This document shows, one piece after another, positions 15,416 to 23,085 of a stretch of 23,085 nucleotides of DNA. The notes under the pieces were generated by a model. That model was not told the origin of the DNA. It saw only the letters and a program-made list of their open reading frames with translations, and searched no databases. How positions within the stretch are numbered: position 1 is the stretch's first letter; every line of letters begins with the position of its first letter. The position numbers and the translations under genes were made by a program. Source of the stretch: Bradyrhizobium sp. (GTDB lineage: Bacteria > Pseudomonadota > Alphaproteobacteria > Rhizobiales > Xanthobacteraceae); assembly GCA_028290305.1 (NCBI GenBank), contig JAQGKC010000466.1, forward strand, positions 1 to 23,085, read 5' to 3'.

Positions 15416-16648
15416 ATGAACGAGCATGTTCAGACCGCAGCGACCGAGCCGCTTTTCAATCCGCTGTCGCCGGAGTTCATTCGCGATCCCTATCCCCATT
15501 ACGAGCGGCTGCGCACCAGCGATCCGATGCATCTCACGCCGCTTGGCGCGTTCGTCGCGAGCCGGCACGCCGAGGCCAGTCTCGTTCTGCGCGACAAGCG
15601 CTTCGGCAAGGATTATGTCGAGCGGACAATCCGGCGTTACGGGCCACAGATCATGGAGGAGCCGGTCTTTCGCAGCATGAGCCACTGGATGCTGCAGCAG
15701 GATCCGCCCGACCACACGCGGTTGCGCGGCCTGGTGGTGAAAGCCTTCACGGCGCGCCGGGTCGAGGACATGCGTCCACGCATCCAGCAGATTGTCGATG
15801 AAACGCTCGACGCTATCGTCGGACAGGGCCACATGGACCTGATCGAGGATTTCGCGTTCCGACTGCCGGTCACGATCATCTGCGACATGCTCGGAATTCC
15901 CGAAGATCACCGCGAGGTCTTCTACAAAAGCTCGCGCGACGGCGGACGCCTGCTTGATCCGGTGCCGTTGACGCCGGCCGAGATCGAGCAGGCCAACGCC
16001 GGCAACACAATGGCCCAAATGTATTTCCAGCAGCTTTTCGAGCTGCGGCGCCGCAGCCCGGGCGACGACCTGACGACGCAGTTGGTGCAGGCCGAGGAAG
16101 ACGGCAGCAAACTCTCCAACGAGGAACTGACCGCCAATATCATCCTGCTGTTTGGCGCCGGGCACGAGACAACCGTCAATCTGATCGGAAACGGTCTGTT
16201 GGCGCTGCACCGCAATCCCGACCAGCTCGCGCTGCTCAAATCTAACCCCTCATTGATCACCAACGCCATCGAGGAGTTTCTGCGTTACGATTCCTCGGTA
16301 CAACTGACCGGCCGGGTGGCGCTGGAAGACATCGAGGACCTCGGCGGCAAGAAAATCCCGAAGGGCGAAAGCGTGCTTTGCCTGCTGGGTTCGGCCAATC
16401 GCGACCCGGCGGTCTATCCCGATCGCCCGGATCGTCTCGATATCACCCGCCCTAATGTGCGGCCGCTGTCCTTTGGCGGGGGAATTCACTTCTGTCTCGG
16501 CGCCCAACTGGCGCGCATCGAGGCCGAAATCGCTATCGCGACGCTGCTGCGCCGTCTTCCGGATCTGCGACTGGACAACGCCGAGAACCCGGAATGGCGG
16601 CCGACCTTTGTGTTGCGTGGCCTCAAAGCACTGCCCGCAAGCTGGTGA
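15416..16648 (+). CDS. Cytochrome P450 (bacterial class I)
   Basis: A 410-residue soluble P450, a heme monooxygenase that needs a ferredoxin and reductase, neither of which is encoded in this window. All landmarks are present: the C-helix HTRLR (100-104) contacting the heme propionate, the I-helix oxygen-activation motif AGHETT (248-253), the K-helix ExxR as EEFLR (286-290), and the heme loop FGGGIHFCLG with the ligand Cys at 360. ATG 15416 has GAGG 6 bases upstream; the longer frame would run through the operator. It is divergent from, and probably repressed by, the TetR protein. The substrate is unknown; similar bacterial P450s act on terpenes, fatty acids or aromatic compounds. Confidence 0.95.
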   Translation: MNEHVQTAATEPLFNPLSPEFIRDPYPHYERLRTSDPMHLTPLGAFVASRHAEASLVLRDKRFGKDYVERTIRRYGPQIMEEPVFRSMSHWMLQQDPPDHTRLRGLVVKAFTARRVEDMRPRIQQIVDETLDAIVGQGHMDLIEDFAFRLPVTIICDMLGIPEDHREVFYKSSRDGGRLLDPVPLTPAEIEQANAGNTMAQMYFQQLFELRRRSPGDDLTTQLVQAEEDGSKLSNEELTANIILLFGAGHETTVNLIGNGLLALHRNPDQLALLKSNPSLITNAIEEFLRYDSSVQLTGRVALEDIEDLGGKKIPKGESVLCLLGSANRDPAVYPDRPDRLDITRPNVRPLSFGGGIHFCLGAQLARIEAEIAIATLLRRLPDLRLDNAENPEWRPTFVLRGLKALPASW

Positions 16649-16660
16649 CCGCGTCAGCCC

Positions 16661-16715
16661 GTCACAACAGGATGCTGTGACTTCGCCACAGTTGTCTCTA
16701 TATATGGATATATGG
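16661..16715. promoter_or_regulatory. Intergenic inverted repeats and AT-rich tandem repeat before the AsmA gene
   Basis: GTCACA (16661-16666) pairs with TGTGAC (16676-16681), and CTGTG (16675-16679) alternatively with CACAG (16687-16691); the latter, followed by TTGTCT, might terminate the P450 transcript. ATATATGG is then repeated in tandem at 16700-16715, an AT-rich patch where the AsmA promoter may lie. No gene occupies 16649-16854. Confidence 0.3.
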
Positions 16716-16854
16716 CACTGCTCCGGCGTTGATTTCAGCGCAGCGGCGGGTGGGTGGCTCCGGCTCACCATCGCGATGGCGCGTCTTGCGTGGAGGATCG
16801 CCGCGTGATGCCGCGCAAGGCCAATACGCCGGAATAGGCTCAAGGGGAGACACC

Positions 16855-19800
16855 GTGCAGACGACGCTGCTCGGATTGGCGATAGCCTTTATCATTGCGC
16901 TGGTAGCCGCGCTGGTCGGGCCGTACTTCATCGACTGGAATCAGTTCCGGCCGCAATTCGAGACCGAGGCCACGCGGGTGATCGGCGCGCCGGTGCGCGT
17001 CGGCGGTGAACTCGACGCTCGCCTGCTGCCGACGCCGTCGCTGCGGCTGCGCTCCGTGGTGGTCGGCGGCGCCAACGATCTCGGCAAGGTTCGCGCCGAC
17101 AAGCTCGATGTGGAATTCAGCCTGGGCTCGCTGATGCGCGGCGAATGGCGCGCCAACGAACTGACGATCAACGGCATGGCGCTCGATCTCGGCCTCGATC
17201 CGCAAGGACGGATCGATTGGCCGGCGTCGACCGGAAAATTCAACCTGGGTTCGCTGTCGATCGATCGCTTGAACTTGACCGGCCGCATCGCGCTGCATGA
17301 CGCCGCGAGCCGCGGGACACTCGAGCTCAACGATATCGCCTTCAGCGGCGATGTGCGTTCGCTGGCCGGGGCGGTGCGGGGCGACGGCAACTTCATGCTG
17401 TCAGGTGTGCGCTACCCATTTCGGGTGTCATCCGGCGAAACTCCCGATCGCAGCGGCACCCGCATTCATCTCAATATCGATCCGGGCATGCGTGCGTTCG
17501 CCGCCGATCTGGAAGGCGTGCTCAAGTTCGAGGCGCGTGCGCCGCGCTTCGAAGGCGCCATGATGCTGGCCGCTCCGGCCGGCCCCAAGGCGAGCGCGGG
17601 CAGCGACGCGCCGCAGACGCCCTGGCGGATATCGGCCAGGATCAAGGCCGATCCGGCCGCCGCGGGACTCGAGCAGGTCGAGGCCAGCTACGGCCCCGAA
17701 GAGAGCGCGCTGAAATTCGCAGGCCTGGCGGACATCCGCTTGGGAACGTCGCCATTGCTTCATGCCGTGCTCTCCGCGAAGCAGCTCGATGCCGATAAGT
17801 TTTTCGCCAGCGACAACGATAAAGCCGCCGAACCGATCCGGTTGTTGCCGCGGCTACGCGCGCTGATGGCTGGGACTCCGCTGGTTCCGATTCCGACGCA
17901 ACTCGAATTCAGCTCCGAGCAGATCATGCTCGGCGGGCGTCCGTTGCAGAACCTTGCTGCCGCGCTGCACGCTGATGCCAGAACTGACCCGAAATCCGAT
18001 CCGAAATCTGATCTGAAGTTCTGGACCATCGACCGGCTGGATTTTCGCGCACCGGGAGCGACCCAGGTATCCCTCAGCGGCACCAAGGCGCAGCCCGCTT
18101 CGCCCGTCAGTCTGAAAGGCGCGCTCAGCGTCGAGTCATCCGATCCGGAGGCGCTGATGGCGTGGTTGCAGGGCCGCAGCGAGATCAGCTATCGCAATCA
18201 GAAGCCGCTGCGTTTGCGCGGCGATGTCAGTGTGGCCTCGGACCGCGTTGCCATTGATGCCATGAAGGCCGAGATCGACGGTGGCGCCGTTGAAGGCCGG
18301 GTCGCGGTCTCAAATCAGCCGACAGGCGGCGGCTCCCGGTTCGATGCTGAACTGAAGGCGGATCATCTCGATCTCGACGCCGCAACGGCATTCACGCGTT
18401 CGCTGGCGGGTCCGCAAGCCGAGTGGCCGGATGAAGCGCTGATATCGCTGGATATCGGCCGTGCCACGTCGGCCGGTCAGGAATTGCATCCGTTCATGGC
18501 GAAGCTGGGCTACGGTCCGAAGACGATCTCGCTGGATCGGATGAAAATCGGCGACCCCAATAGCGTGATGGTGGAAGGTTCGGGGAGTTTCGACCGTGTC
18601 AATGCGACCGGAAAGCTGGCGCTGAATTCGAGCGCTGCATCGCTTGGCCAGATCACCGGCCTGATCGCGCCGCTGGCGCCCGCGCTGGCATCGCGGCTCA
18701 ATTCAATGGCGGCGAGCCCCGGTCCCGCGCGCCTCAAGCTGACGCTCGATCTCGATAAGGACTCTGAACACACCGATCGCGCCAGCGCGCGCGCCGTTCT
18801 CGACCTCGATGCGCCGCAGCTCAAGGGTGTCACCACCATCACGGCAAAGCCCGCTGTCGCGGCCCTGCGCGGGATCGACCTTGATGCGCTCCAGCGCAGT
18901 GAAATCGGCATTGAAGCGAAACTGTCGTCGGACCAGGGCAGTTCATTGCTGGTCTTGCTGGGGCTCGATCATGCGATCGCGGCGGGCGACGGCCCGGCCC
19001 AGTTTCAGGGATCGGTGACGGGCGTGTGGCGTGCGCCGCTGCGGCTGAAGGTCAAGATGTCGGGGAACGGGCTGGACTTCGAGGCGCAGGGCACGGCCGA
19101 ACCGTGGGCGCAGGATGCCAAGGCCGGCGTCAATTTGACGGTACGACGCGTCAATCTCACGCCGCTGTTCGCTCTCACGCCGTCCGACACGCTCATGCAA
19201 AACATCAGCCTGTCGTCGCGCGTCTCATTGGCGGGCACAAGATTGACCTTCGATGATCTGGACAGCGCGATAGCCGGTTCGCGGCTGCGCGGGCGCCTGG
19301 CGCTGACGCTTGATGATGTCAGAAATGTCGACGGCGAAATTGGCCTGGACACACTCGATCTCGCGCCGGCATTCGCGCTCGCGATCGGCAGTGCGGGGCA
19401 CGATGCAGCCGAGCCGCTCGGTTCCGGATTGTTGAAAGGCTGGCGTGGCCACATCGCGTTTCAGTCATTGCGCGGTGCGCTTCCGGGCGGCGGCGAATTG
19501 CGGCCCATCGGCGGTACGGTCAAAAGCGACGGCCAATCGCTGACCTTCGACGCCATCAAGGGCGGAATCGGCGGCGGAGAGGCGAGCGTCAACATCGACG
19601 CGAAACCAGCCGCGAATGGAATCGCGTTAAATGCGAGCGTTCAGCTCAAGAGCGTCGATGGCGCGGCGCTGCATTATCGGGGGTTAACGATGCCCGCAGG
19701 CCGCACATCCATGCAGATGACGCTGGCCAGCCAGGGCCGCAGCGCGTCGGCGCTGATGGGTGCCTTGTCCGGAAGCGGAACCGTGACGCTGGAATCCGCT

Positions 19801-20574
19801 ACCATCGCCGGGCTCAATCCGCGCGCATTCGACGCAGCGATCCGCGCCAGCGATGACGGGCGGGCGACTGACGACATCAGGCTGCGGCAGATCGTCGAGC
19901 CCGTGTTATCTGCCGGCGCGTTGTCGGTTGCATCGGCGCAAATTCCGTTCAGTGTGAGGGATGGCCGGCTTCGCGTCGGCGCGACCACGCTCGATGCGCA
20001 AGGCGCACGCGCCATTGTCTCGGGTGGATACGACATTCCCGCCGACCAGGCCGACATTCGCGCCAGCATCGCTTTGACGGCGGCCGGACCCGCGACCAGC
20101 CGTCCGGAGATCCAGCTATTCGCGGTGGGTTCGCCCGACAGGCTCGATCGTACCGTCGATGTTGCGGCGCTGTCGTCATGGCTGGCGGTGCGGGCGATCG
20201 ATCGCGAAACCCGCCGGCTGGATTCGATCGAGCGCGGCGAACCGCCGCCGGTCATGCCGGCGTCTATTCCACCGCCCGCGGCCTCGCAGCCGCCGGCCAG
20301 TACGCCGGACGTAGTCCCGCAAGATCAACCGCCTTCAGAGGTCCCGATTCCCGGCCGCGATCCGCGCCACTTTCAGTTGAGGCCCAGGGTCAGCATTCCG
20401 CGCCCGCCGACACCGCCGCCAAGCCCCAACCCACCTGTCGTGAGTCAGCAGGTTGCGCCGCTGCCGCCGCCGATCGAGGTCCGCCCTGTTCCAGGCGCCG
20501 TGCGGCAGCCGAGGCCACGGCCGCCGCTTGTGCTGACGCCGCCGGTTCCGGGTCCGCAGCGACCATCGTTCTAG
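16855..20574 (+). CDS. AsmA-family envelope protein
   Basis: A 1239-residue protein starting at GTG 16855, which is 5 bases after AAGGGGAG, a strong ribosome site; the upstream extension to 16729 has no such site. Residues 3-23 form a single membrane anchor (LLGLAIAFIIALVAALVG), followed by the AsmA signature region with FIDWNQFRPQFE, then VIGAPVRVGGELDARLLPTP and SLRLRSVVVGG. The long body is rich in beta repeats, consistent with the periplasmic AsmA/TamB-type groove thought to move or shield lipids between membranes. A conserved AsmA_2-like part near residues 900-1110 is followed by a 112-residue tail (1128-1239) very rich in Pro. A small DPKS repeat occurs near residue 380. It likely stands alone as a housekeeping envelope gene. 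Confidence 0.9.
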   Translation: MQTTLLGLAIAFIIALVAALVGPYFIDWNQFRPQFETEATRVIGAPVRVGGELDARLLPTPSLRLRSVVVGGANDLGKVRADKLDVEFSLGSLMRGEWRANELTINGMALDLGLDPQGRIDWPASTGKFNLGSLSIDRLNLTGRIALHDAASRGTLELNDIAFSGDVRSLAGAVRGDGNFMLSGVRYPFRVSSGETPDRSGTRIHLNIDPGMRAFAADLEGVLKFEARAPRFEGAMMLAAPAGPKASAGSDAPQTPWRISARIKADPAAAGLEQVEASYGPEESALKFAGLADIRLGTSPLLHAVLSAKQLDADKFFASDNDKAAEPIRLLPRLRALMAGTPLVPIPTQLEFSSEQIMLGGRPLQNLAAALHADARTDPKSDPKSDLKFWTIDRLDFRAPGATQVSLSGTKAQPASPVSLKGALSVESSDPEALMAWLQGRSEISYRNQKPLRLRGDVSVASDRVAIDAMKAEIDGGAVEGRVAVSNQPTGGGSRFDAELKADHLDLDAATAFTRSLAGPQAEWPDEALISLDIGRATSAGQELHPFMAKLGYGPKTISLDRMKIGDPNSVMVEGSGSFDRVNATGKLALNSSAASLGQITGLIAPLAPALASRLNSMAASPGPARLKLTLDLDKDSEHTDRASARAVLDLDAPQLKGVTTITAKPAVAALRGIDLDALQRSEIGIEAKLSSDQGSSLLVLLGLDHAIAAGDGPAQFQGSVTGVWRAPLRLKVKMSGNGLDFEAQGTAEPWAQDAKAGVNLTVRRVNLTPLFALTPSDTLMQNISLSSRVSLAGTRLTFDDLDSAIAGSRLRGRLALTLDDVRNVDGEIGLDTLDLAPAFALAIGSAGHDAAEPLGSGLLKGWRGHIAFQSLRGALPGGGELRPIGGTVKSDGQSLTFDAIKGGIGGGEASVNIDAKPAANGIALNASVQLKSVDGAALHYRGLTMPAGRTSMQMTLASQGRSASALMGALSGSGTVTLESATIAGLNPRAFDAAIRASDDGRATDDIRLRQIVEPVLSAGALSVASAQIPFSVRDGRLRVGATTLDAQGARAIVSGGYDIPADQADIRASIALTAAGPATSRPEIQLFAVGSPDRLDRTVDVAALSSWLAVRAIDRETRRLDSIERGEPPPVMPASIPPPAASQPPASTPDVVPQDQPPSEVPIPGRDPRHFQLRPRVSIPRPPTPPPSPNPPVVSQQVAPLPPPIEVRPVPGAVRQPRPRPPLVLTPPVPGPQRPSF

Positions 20575-20601
20575 CGCGAAAGCACGAACCCAAACATGGT
20601 G

Positions 20602-20788
20602 CCACGCGATCGGCGGCTGGATCGCACAGGAGATCGGTTATAGCGCGATGTTTCTTATTCTTGGCAGCTTTGCACTCGGCTCGACGGCGTTGTGGCTCGG
20701 TTTCGCTCCGATCCTGAAACCAGCCTGCGCACGGCGGGACGGCGCGAGGGATCGTCCGGCGGCGACCGCGTTGGTGGCCGCGCAGTGA
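20602..20788 (+). pseudogene. Relic of an MFS transporter C-terminus
   Basis: In one frame this reads HAIGGWIAQEIGYSAMFLIL, then GSFALGSTALWLGFAPILKP, then a polar tail to TGA at 20786-20788. That is the typical end of an MFS transporter: the loop before helix 12, helix 12 itself, and a short tail. No start codon, ribosome site or earlier helices precede it; the AsmA stop lies under 30 bases upstream. It is what remains after most of a transporter gene was deleted. Its stop overlaps the GTG start of the ArsB-like gene (GTGA). Confidence 0.6.
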
Positions 20789-22044
20789 TATCACAGACCG
20801 ACGCCGCGACCTGGGGGATTGCAGCTCTTGCCACCTTCGGCGTGATCGCTCGGCCATGGCATCTGCCGGAGTTCATCTGGGCGGTCGCCGGCGCGGTGTT
20901 GCTGGTGCTGCTCGACCTGTTGCCGTGGCCGGATGCGCTCGCCGCCGCCGGCAAGGGCACAGACGTTTATTTCTTCCTGATCGGCATGATGCTGCTGGCA
21001 GAAGTCGCGCGCCAGGAAGGGCTGTTCGACTGGCTTGCAGCGCAGGCGGTGCGGCATTCAAAGGGTTCGGCGAAGCGGCTGTTCCTGATCGTCTATGTCG
21101 TCGGCACCATCGTTACCGTTCTTTTGTCAAACGACGCCACCGCGGTGGTTCTGACACCGGCGGTCTATGCCGCGACCCGCGCCGCGAAGGTCGAGCCATT
21201 GCCATATCTGTTCGTTTGCGCGTTCATCGCCAACGCCGCGAGCTTCGTGCTGCCGATCTCCAATCCCGCCAATCTCGTCGTGTTCGGCAAACAGATGCCG
21301 CCGCTTTTCGATTGGCTGCGCACCTTTGCGCTGCCGTCGTTGGCCGCGATCGTCGCAACCTATCTGGCGCTGCGGCTGGCGCAGCGCCGCGCGCTCGATG
21401 CACCCGTCGCGGAGATCGGTGACATCTCTCCGCTGACGCGCGGTGGCAAGCTCGCGGCGTTTGGTATCCTGCTGACGGCATGCGTGCTGCTCGCGGCTTC
21501 GGCGATGGATCGGGATCTCGGATTGCCGACCTTCATCGCGGGCGCGACCGTGACCGTCATTATTCTGGTGATCGGACGACAGTCGCCGCTTCCGGTCTTG
21601 AAGGACATTTCGTGGTCCGTACTGCCGCTGGTAGCGGGCTTGTTCATCCTGGTCGAAGGCTTGAACCGGACCGGCGTGCTGCCGGCGCTGGCGCGCGTCC
21701 TGAAACAGGCCGCGGCTACGGCGCCACAGACCACATCCTGGATCGCCGGGGTCGTGGTGGCCATTGCATCGAATCTCCTGAACAACCTGCCGATGGGTTT
21801 GATCGCTGCGACCACCAGTCAGGCCGCGCAGGTTCCGACGCATGTCACCGGGGCTATCCTGATCGGCGTCGATCTCGGTCCTAACCTTTCGGTGACCGGC
21901 TCGCTTGCCACGATACTTTGGCTGATCGTTCTGAGGCGCGAGGGCGAGCATGTCGGCGCCGCGCAATTTCTCAAGCTGGGCCTTCTGGTGATGCCGCCCG
22001 CATTGTTGCTTTCGCTGCTGGCTCTTTCCGCTGTGTCGCGTTGA
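20785..22044 (+). CDS. ArsB-like permease (arsenical pump/ion transporter superfamily)
   Basis: A 419-residue protein with about eleven membrane helices, close to the usual ArsB length of about 429. Family marks are VLLSNDATAVVLTPAVYAAT near residue 110, SFVLPISNPANLVVFGKQMP near 155-175, and the second-half copy NLLNNLPMGLIAATTS. Arsenite export is the best-known role, but no arsR, arsC or arsA gene is nearby, so another anion is possible. GTG 20785 is chosen because the extra 31 upstream residues fall in the MFS relic and look non-native; the ribosome site is only fair (GGTGG). The start overlaps the relic's stop as GTGA. It converges on feoB with a 24-base gap. Confidence 0.8.
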   Translation: MISQTDAATWGIAALATFGVIARPWHLPEFIWAVAGAVLLVLLDLLPWPDALAAAGKGTDVYFFLIGMMLLAEVARQEGLFDWLAAQAVRHSKGSAKRLFLIVYVVGTIVTVLLSNDATAVVLTPAVYAATRAAKVEPLPYLFVCAFIANAASFVLPISNPANLVVFGKQMPPLFDWLRTFALPSLAAIVATYLALRLAQRRALDAPVAEIGDISPLTRGGKLAAFGILLTACVLLAASAMDRDLGLPTFIAGATVTVIILVIGRQSPLPVLKDISWSVLPLVAGLFILVEGLNRTGVLPALARVLKQAAATAPQTTSWIAGVVVAIASNLLNNLPMGLIAATTSQAAQVPTHVTGAILIGVDLGPNLSVTGSLATILWLIVLRREGEHVGAAQFLKLGLLVMPPALLLSLLALSAVSR

Positions 22045-22068
22045 ACGCAGGCGTCGCCAATAACAACT

Positions 22069-23085
22069 TCAGCCGGCGCCAAGGGCGTAGGCGATATTGT
22101 AGGTCGCAAGGCTTGCGATATAGGCGAGGGCGAGCATATAGGCGAAGGTGATCGCCATCCATTTCCAGCTTCCGGTCTCGCGGCGGATGACCGCCAGCGT
22201 CGAAGCGCATTGCGGCGCAAAGATGTACCAGGCCAGTAACGATAGCGCCGTTGCCAGGCTCCATTTGGTGGCAAGCACCTGTCCGATTTGTTCCGCCGCT
22301 TCCTTGCCGCCCTCGATGGCATAGACGGTTCCGAGCGCAGCGACCGCGACTTCCCGCGCCGCCATGCCCGGGATCAGCGCCACGGCGATCTGCCAGTTGA
22401 ATCCGATCGGTGCGAGCAGCGGTTCTATCGCTCTGCCGATCATGGCGGCGAAACTGTAGTTGATGGCCGGATCCTGCGCGCCAGCCGGGGGCAACGGAAA
22501 CGACGCCAGAAACCAGATCAGCACCATCATCGAGAAGATCGTAGTGCCGGCCCGCTGCAAGAACATCTTCGCCCGCGTATAGATGCCGATGGCGACGCTG
22601 CGCGCGCGCGGCATCTTGTAGTCCGGGAGTTCCAGCATGAACGGCGCTGGCGCGTAGTCACGCAACATGAAGAACTTGATCACGAATGACACGCCCAATG
22701 CGCTGGCGATGCCCGCCGCGTAGAGGCCGAACATCACCAAGCCTTGCAGATTGACCCAGCCCCAGATTTGCTTGGCGGGAATGAAGGCCGAGATGATCAG
22801 CGTATAGACCGGGATCCGCGCCGAACAGGTCATCAGCGGCGCGATCAGGATGGTGGTCAGCCGGTCGCGGCGATTGTCGATTACCCGCGTCGCCATGATG
22901 CCTGGAATGGCGCAGGCGAAACTTGAGAGCAGGGGAATGAAGGCGCGGCCGTGCAGGCCAGCACCGCCCATGATGCGATCCATCAGGAACGCCGCGCGCG
23001 CCATGTAGCCGAAATCTTCCAGCAGCAAGATGAACAGGAAGATGATGATGATCTGCGGCAGGAACACGATGACGCTGCCGACGCC
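22069..23085 (-). CDS. feoB: Ferrous iron transporter FeoB, C-terminal half (runs off window)
   Basis: The frame is open to the right edge, giving the last 338 residues of FeoB, the inner-membrane Fe(II) importer. The N-terminal GTPase domain lies outside the window. Visible are the first Gate motif region LSSFACAIPGIMATRVIDNR with its conserved Cys, the MTCSARIPVYTLIISAF segment with the second conserved Cys, the second gate region IPGMAAREVAVAALGTVYAI, and FAPQCASTLAVIRRETGSWK near the end. These Cys and gate residues are intact, so the membrane part looks functional. No feoA or feoC is seen downstream on this strand, since the gene ends against the convergent ArsB-like gene; feoA would be expected upstream, beyond the window. 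Confidence 0.95.
   Translation of the reverse strand, partial: GVGSVIVFLPQIIIIFLFILLLEDFGYMARAAFLMDRIMGGAGLHGRAFIPLLSSFACAIPGIMATRVIDNRRDRLTTILIAPLMTCSARIPVYTLIISAFIPAKQIWGWVNLQGLVMFGLYAAGIASALGVSFVIKFFMLRDYAPAPFMLELPDYKMPRARSVAIGIYTRAKMFLQRAGTTIFSMMVLIWFLASFPLPPAGAQDPAINYSFAAMIGRAIEPLLAPIGFNWQIAVALIPGMAAREVAVAALGTVYAIEGGKEAAEQIGQVLATKWSLATALSLLAWYIFAPQCASTLAVIRRETGSWKWMAITFAYMLALAYIASLATYNIAYALGAG

Noticed and set aside
16729..16854. Upstream extension of the AsmA frame by 42 residues
   Set aside because: The extension lacks a ribosome site and would put a polar, Arg/Gly-rich stretch before the membrane anchor; GTG 16855 has a strong site.

Overview
The window looks like a chromosomal accessory segment of an alphaproteobacterium of the Bradyrhizobium/Rhodopseudomonas type (Nitrobacteraceae). 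This rests on the high GC content, GC-rich third codon positions, frequent GTG/TTG starts, and the gene families present (OpgC, PAAT-type ABC transporter, AsmA, IS5 and IS1182 relatives). The genus assignment is inference. About 13 intact genes are present, plus several decayed remnants. No tRNA, rRNA or CRISPR array was seen.

Left edge (1-1450): the 5' tip of an IS1182-like transposase leaves the window on the minus strand. A badly broken IS5-family transposase follows, its end overlapping a small hypothetical gene. At 1564-3084 a MarR regulator and an MDR (quinone-oxidoreductase-like) gene diverge from a shared promoter holding a long palindrome.

Core (3157-9903, all minus strand, transcribed right to left): this reads as one amide uptake and hydrolysis operon. 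In order it encodes a periplasmic solute-binding protein, a fused permease-ATPase of the polar amino acid ABC family, an acetamidase/formamidase, a second protein in which a complete AraC-type regulator is joined in frame to a complete acetamidase/formamidase, and a RidA protein. The AraC-amidase fusion is the most unusual object in the window: it could sense an amide and hydrolyse it on one polypeptide. Three copies of a GCACAAA motif upstream of the operon are candidate sites for it.

Middle (9904-13363): about 1 kb of mostly non-coding or decayed DNA, a methyltransferase with an N-terminal zinc-ribbon-like segment and a TTG start, an OpgC-type membrane protein on the opposite strand, and a short relic of a histidine kinase C-terminus.

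Right (13364-23085): an MFS transporter; a divergent TetR/cytochrome P450 pair around a perfect palindrome; a large AsmA-family protein with a proline-rich tail; the relic of an MFS transporter C-terminus; an ArsB-like permease; and, converging on it, the C-terminal half of FeoB, which runs off the window.
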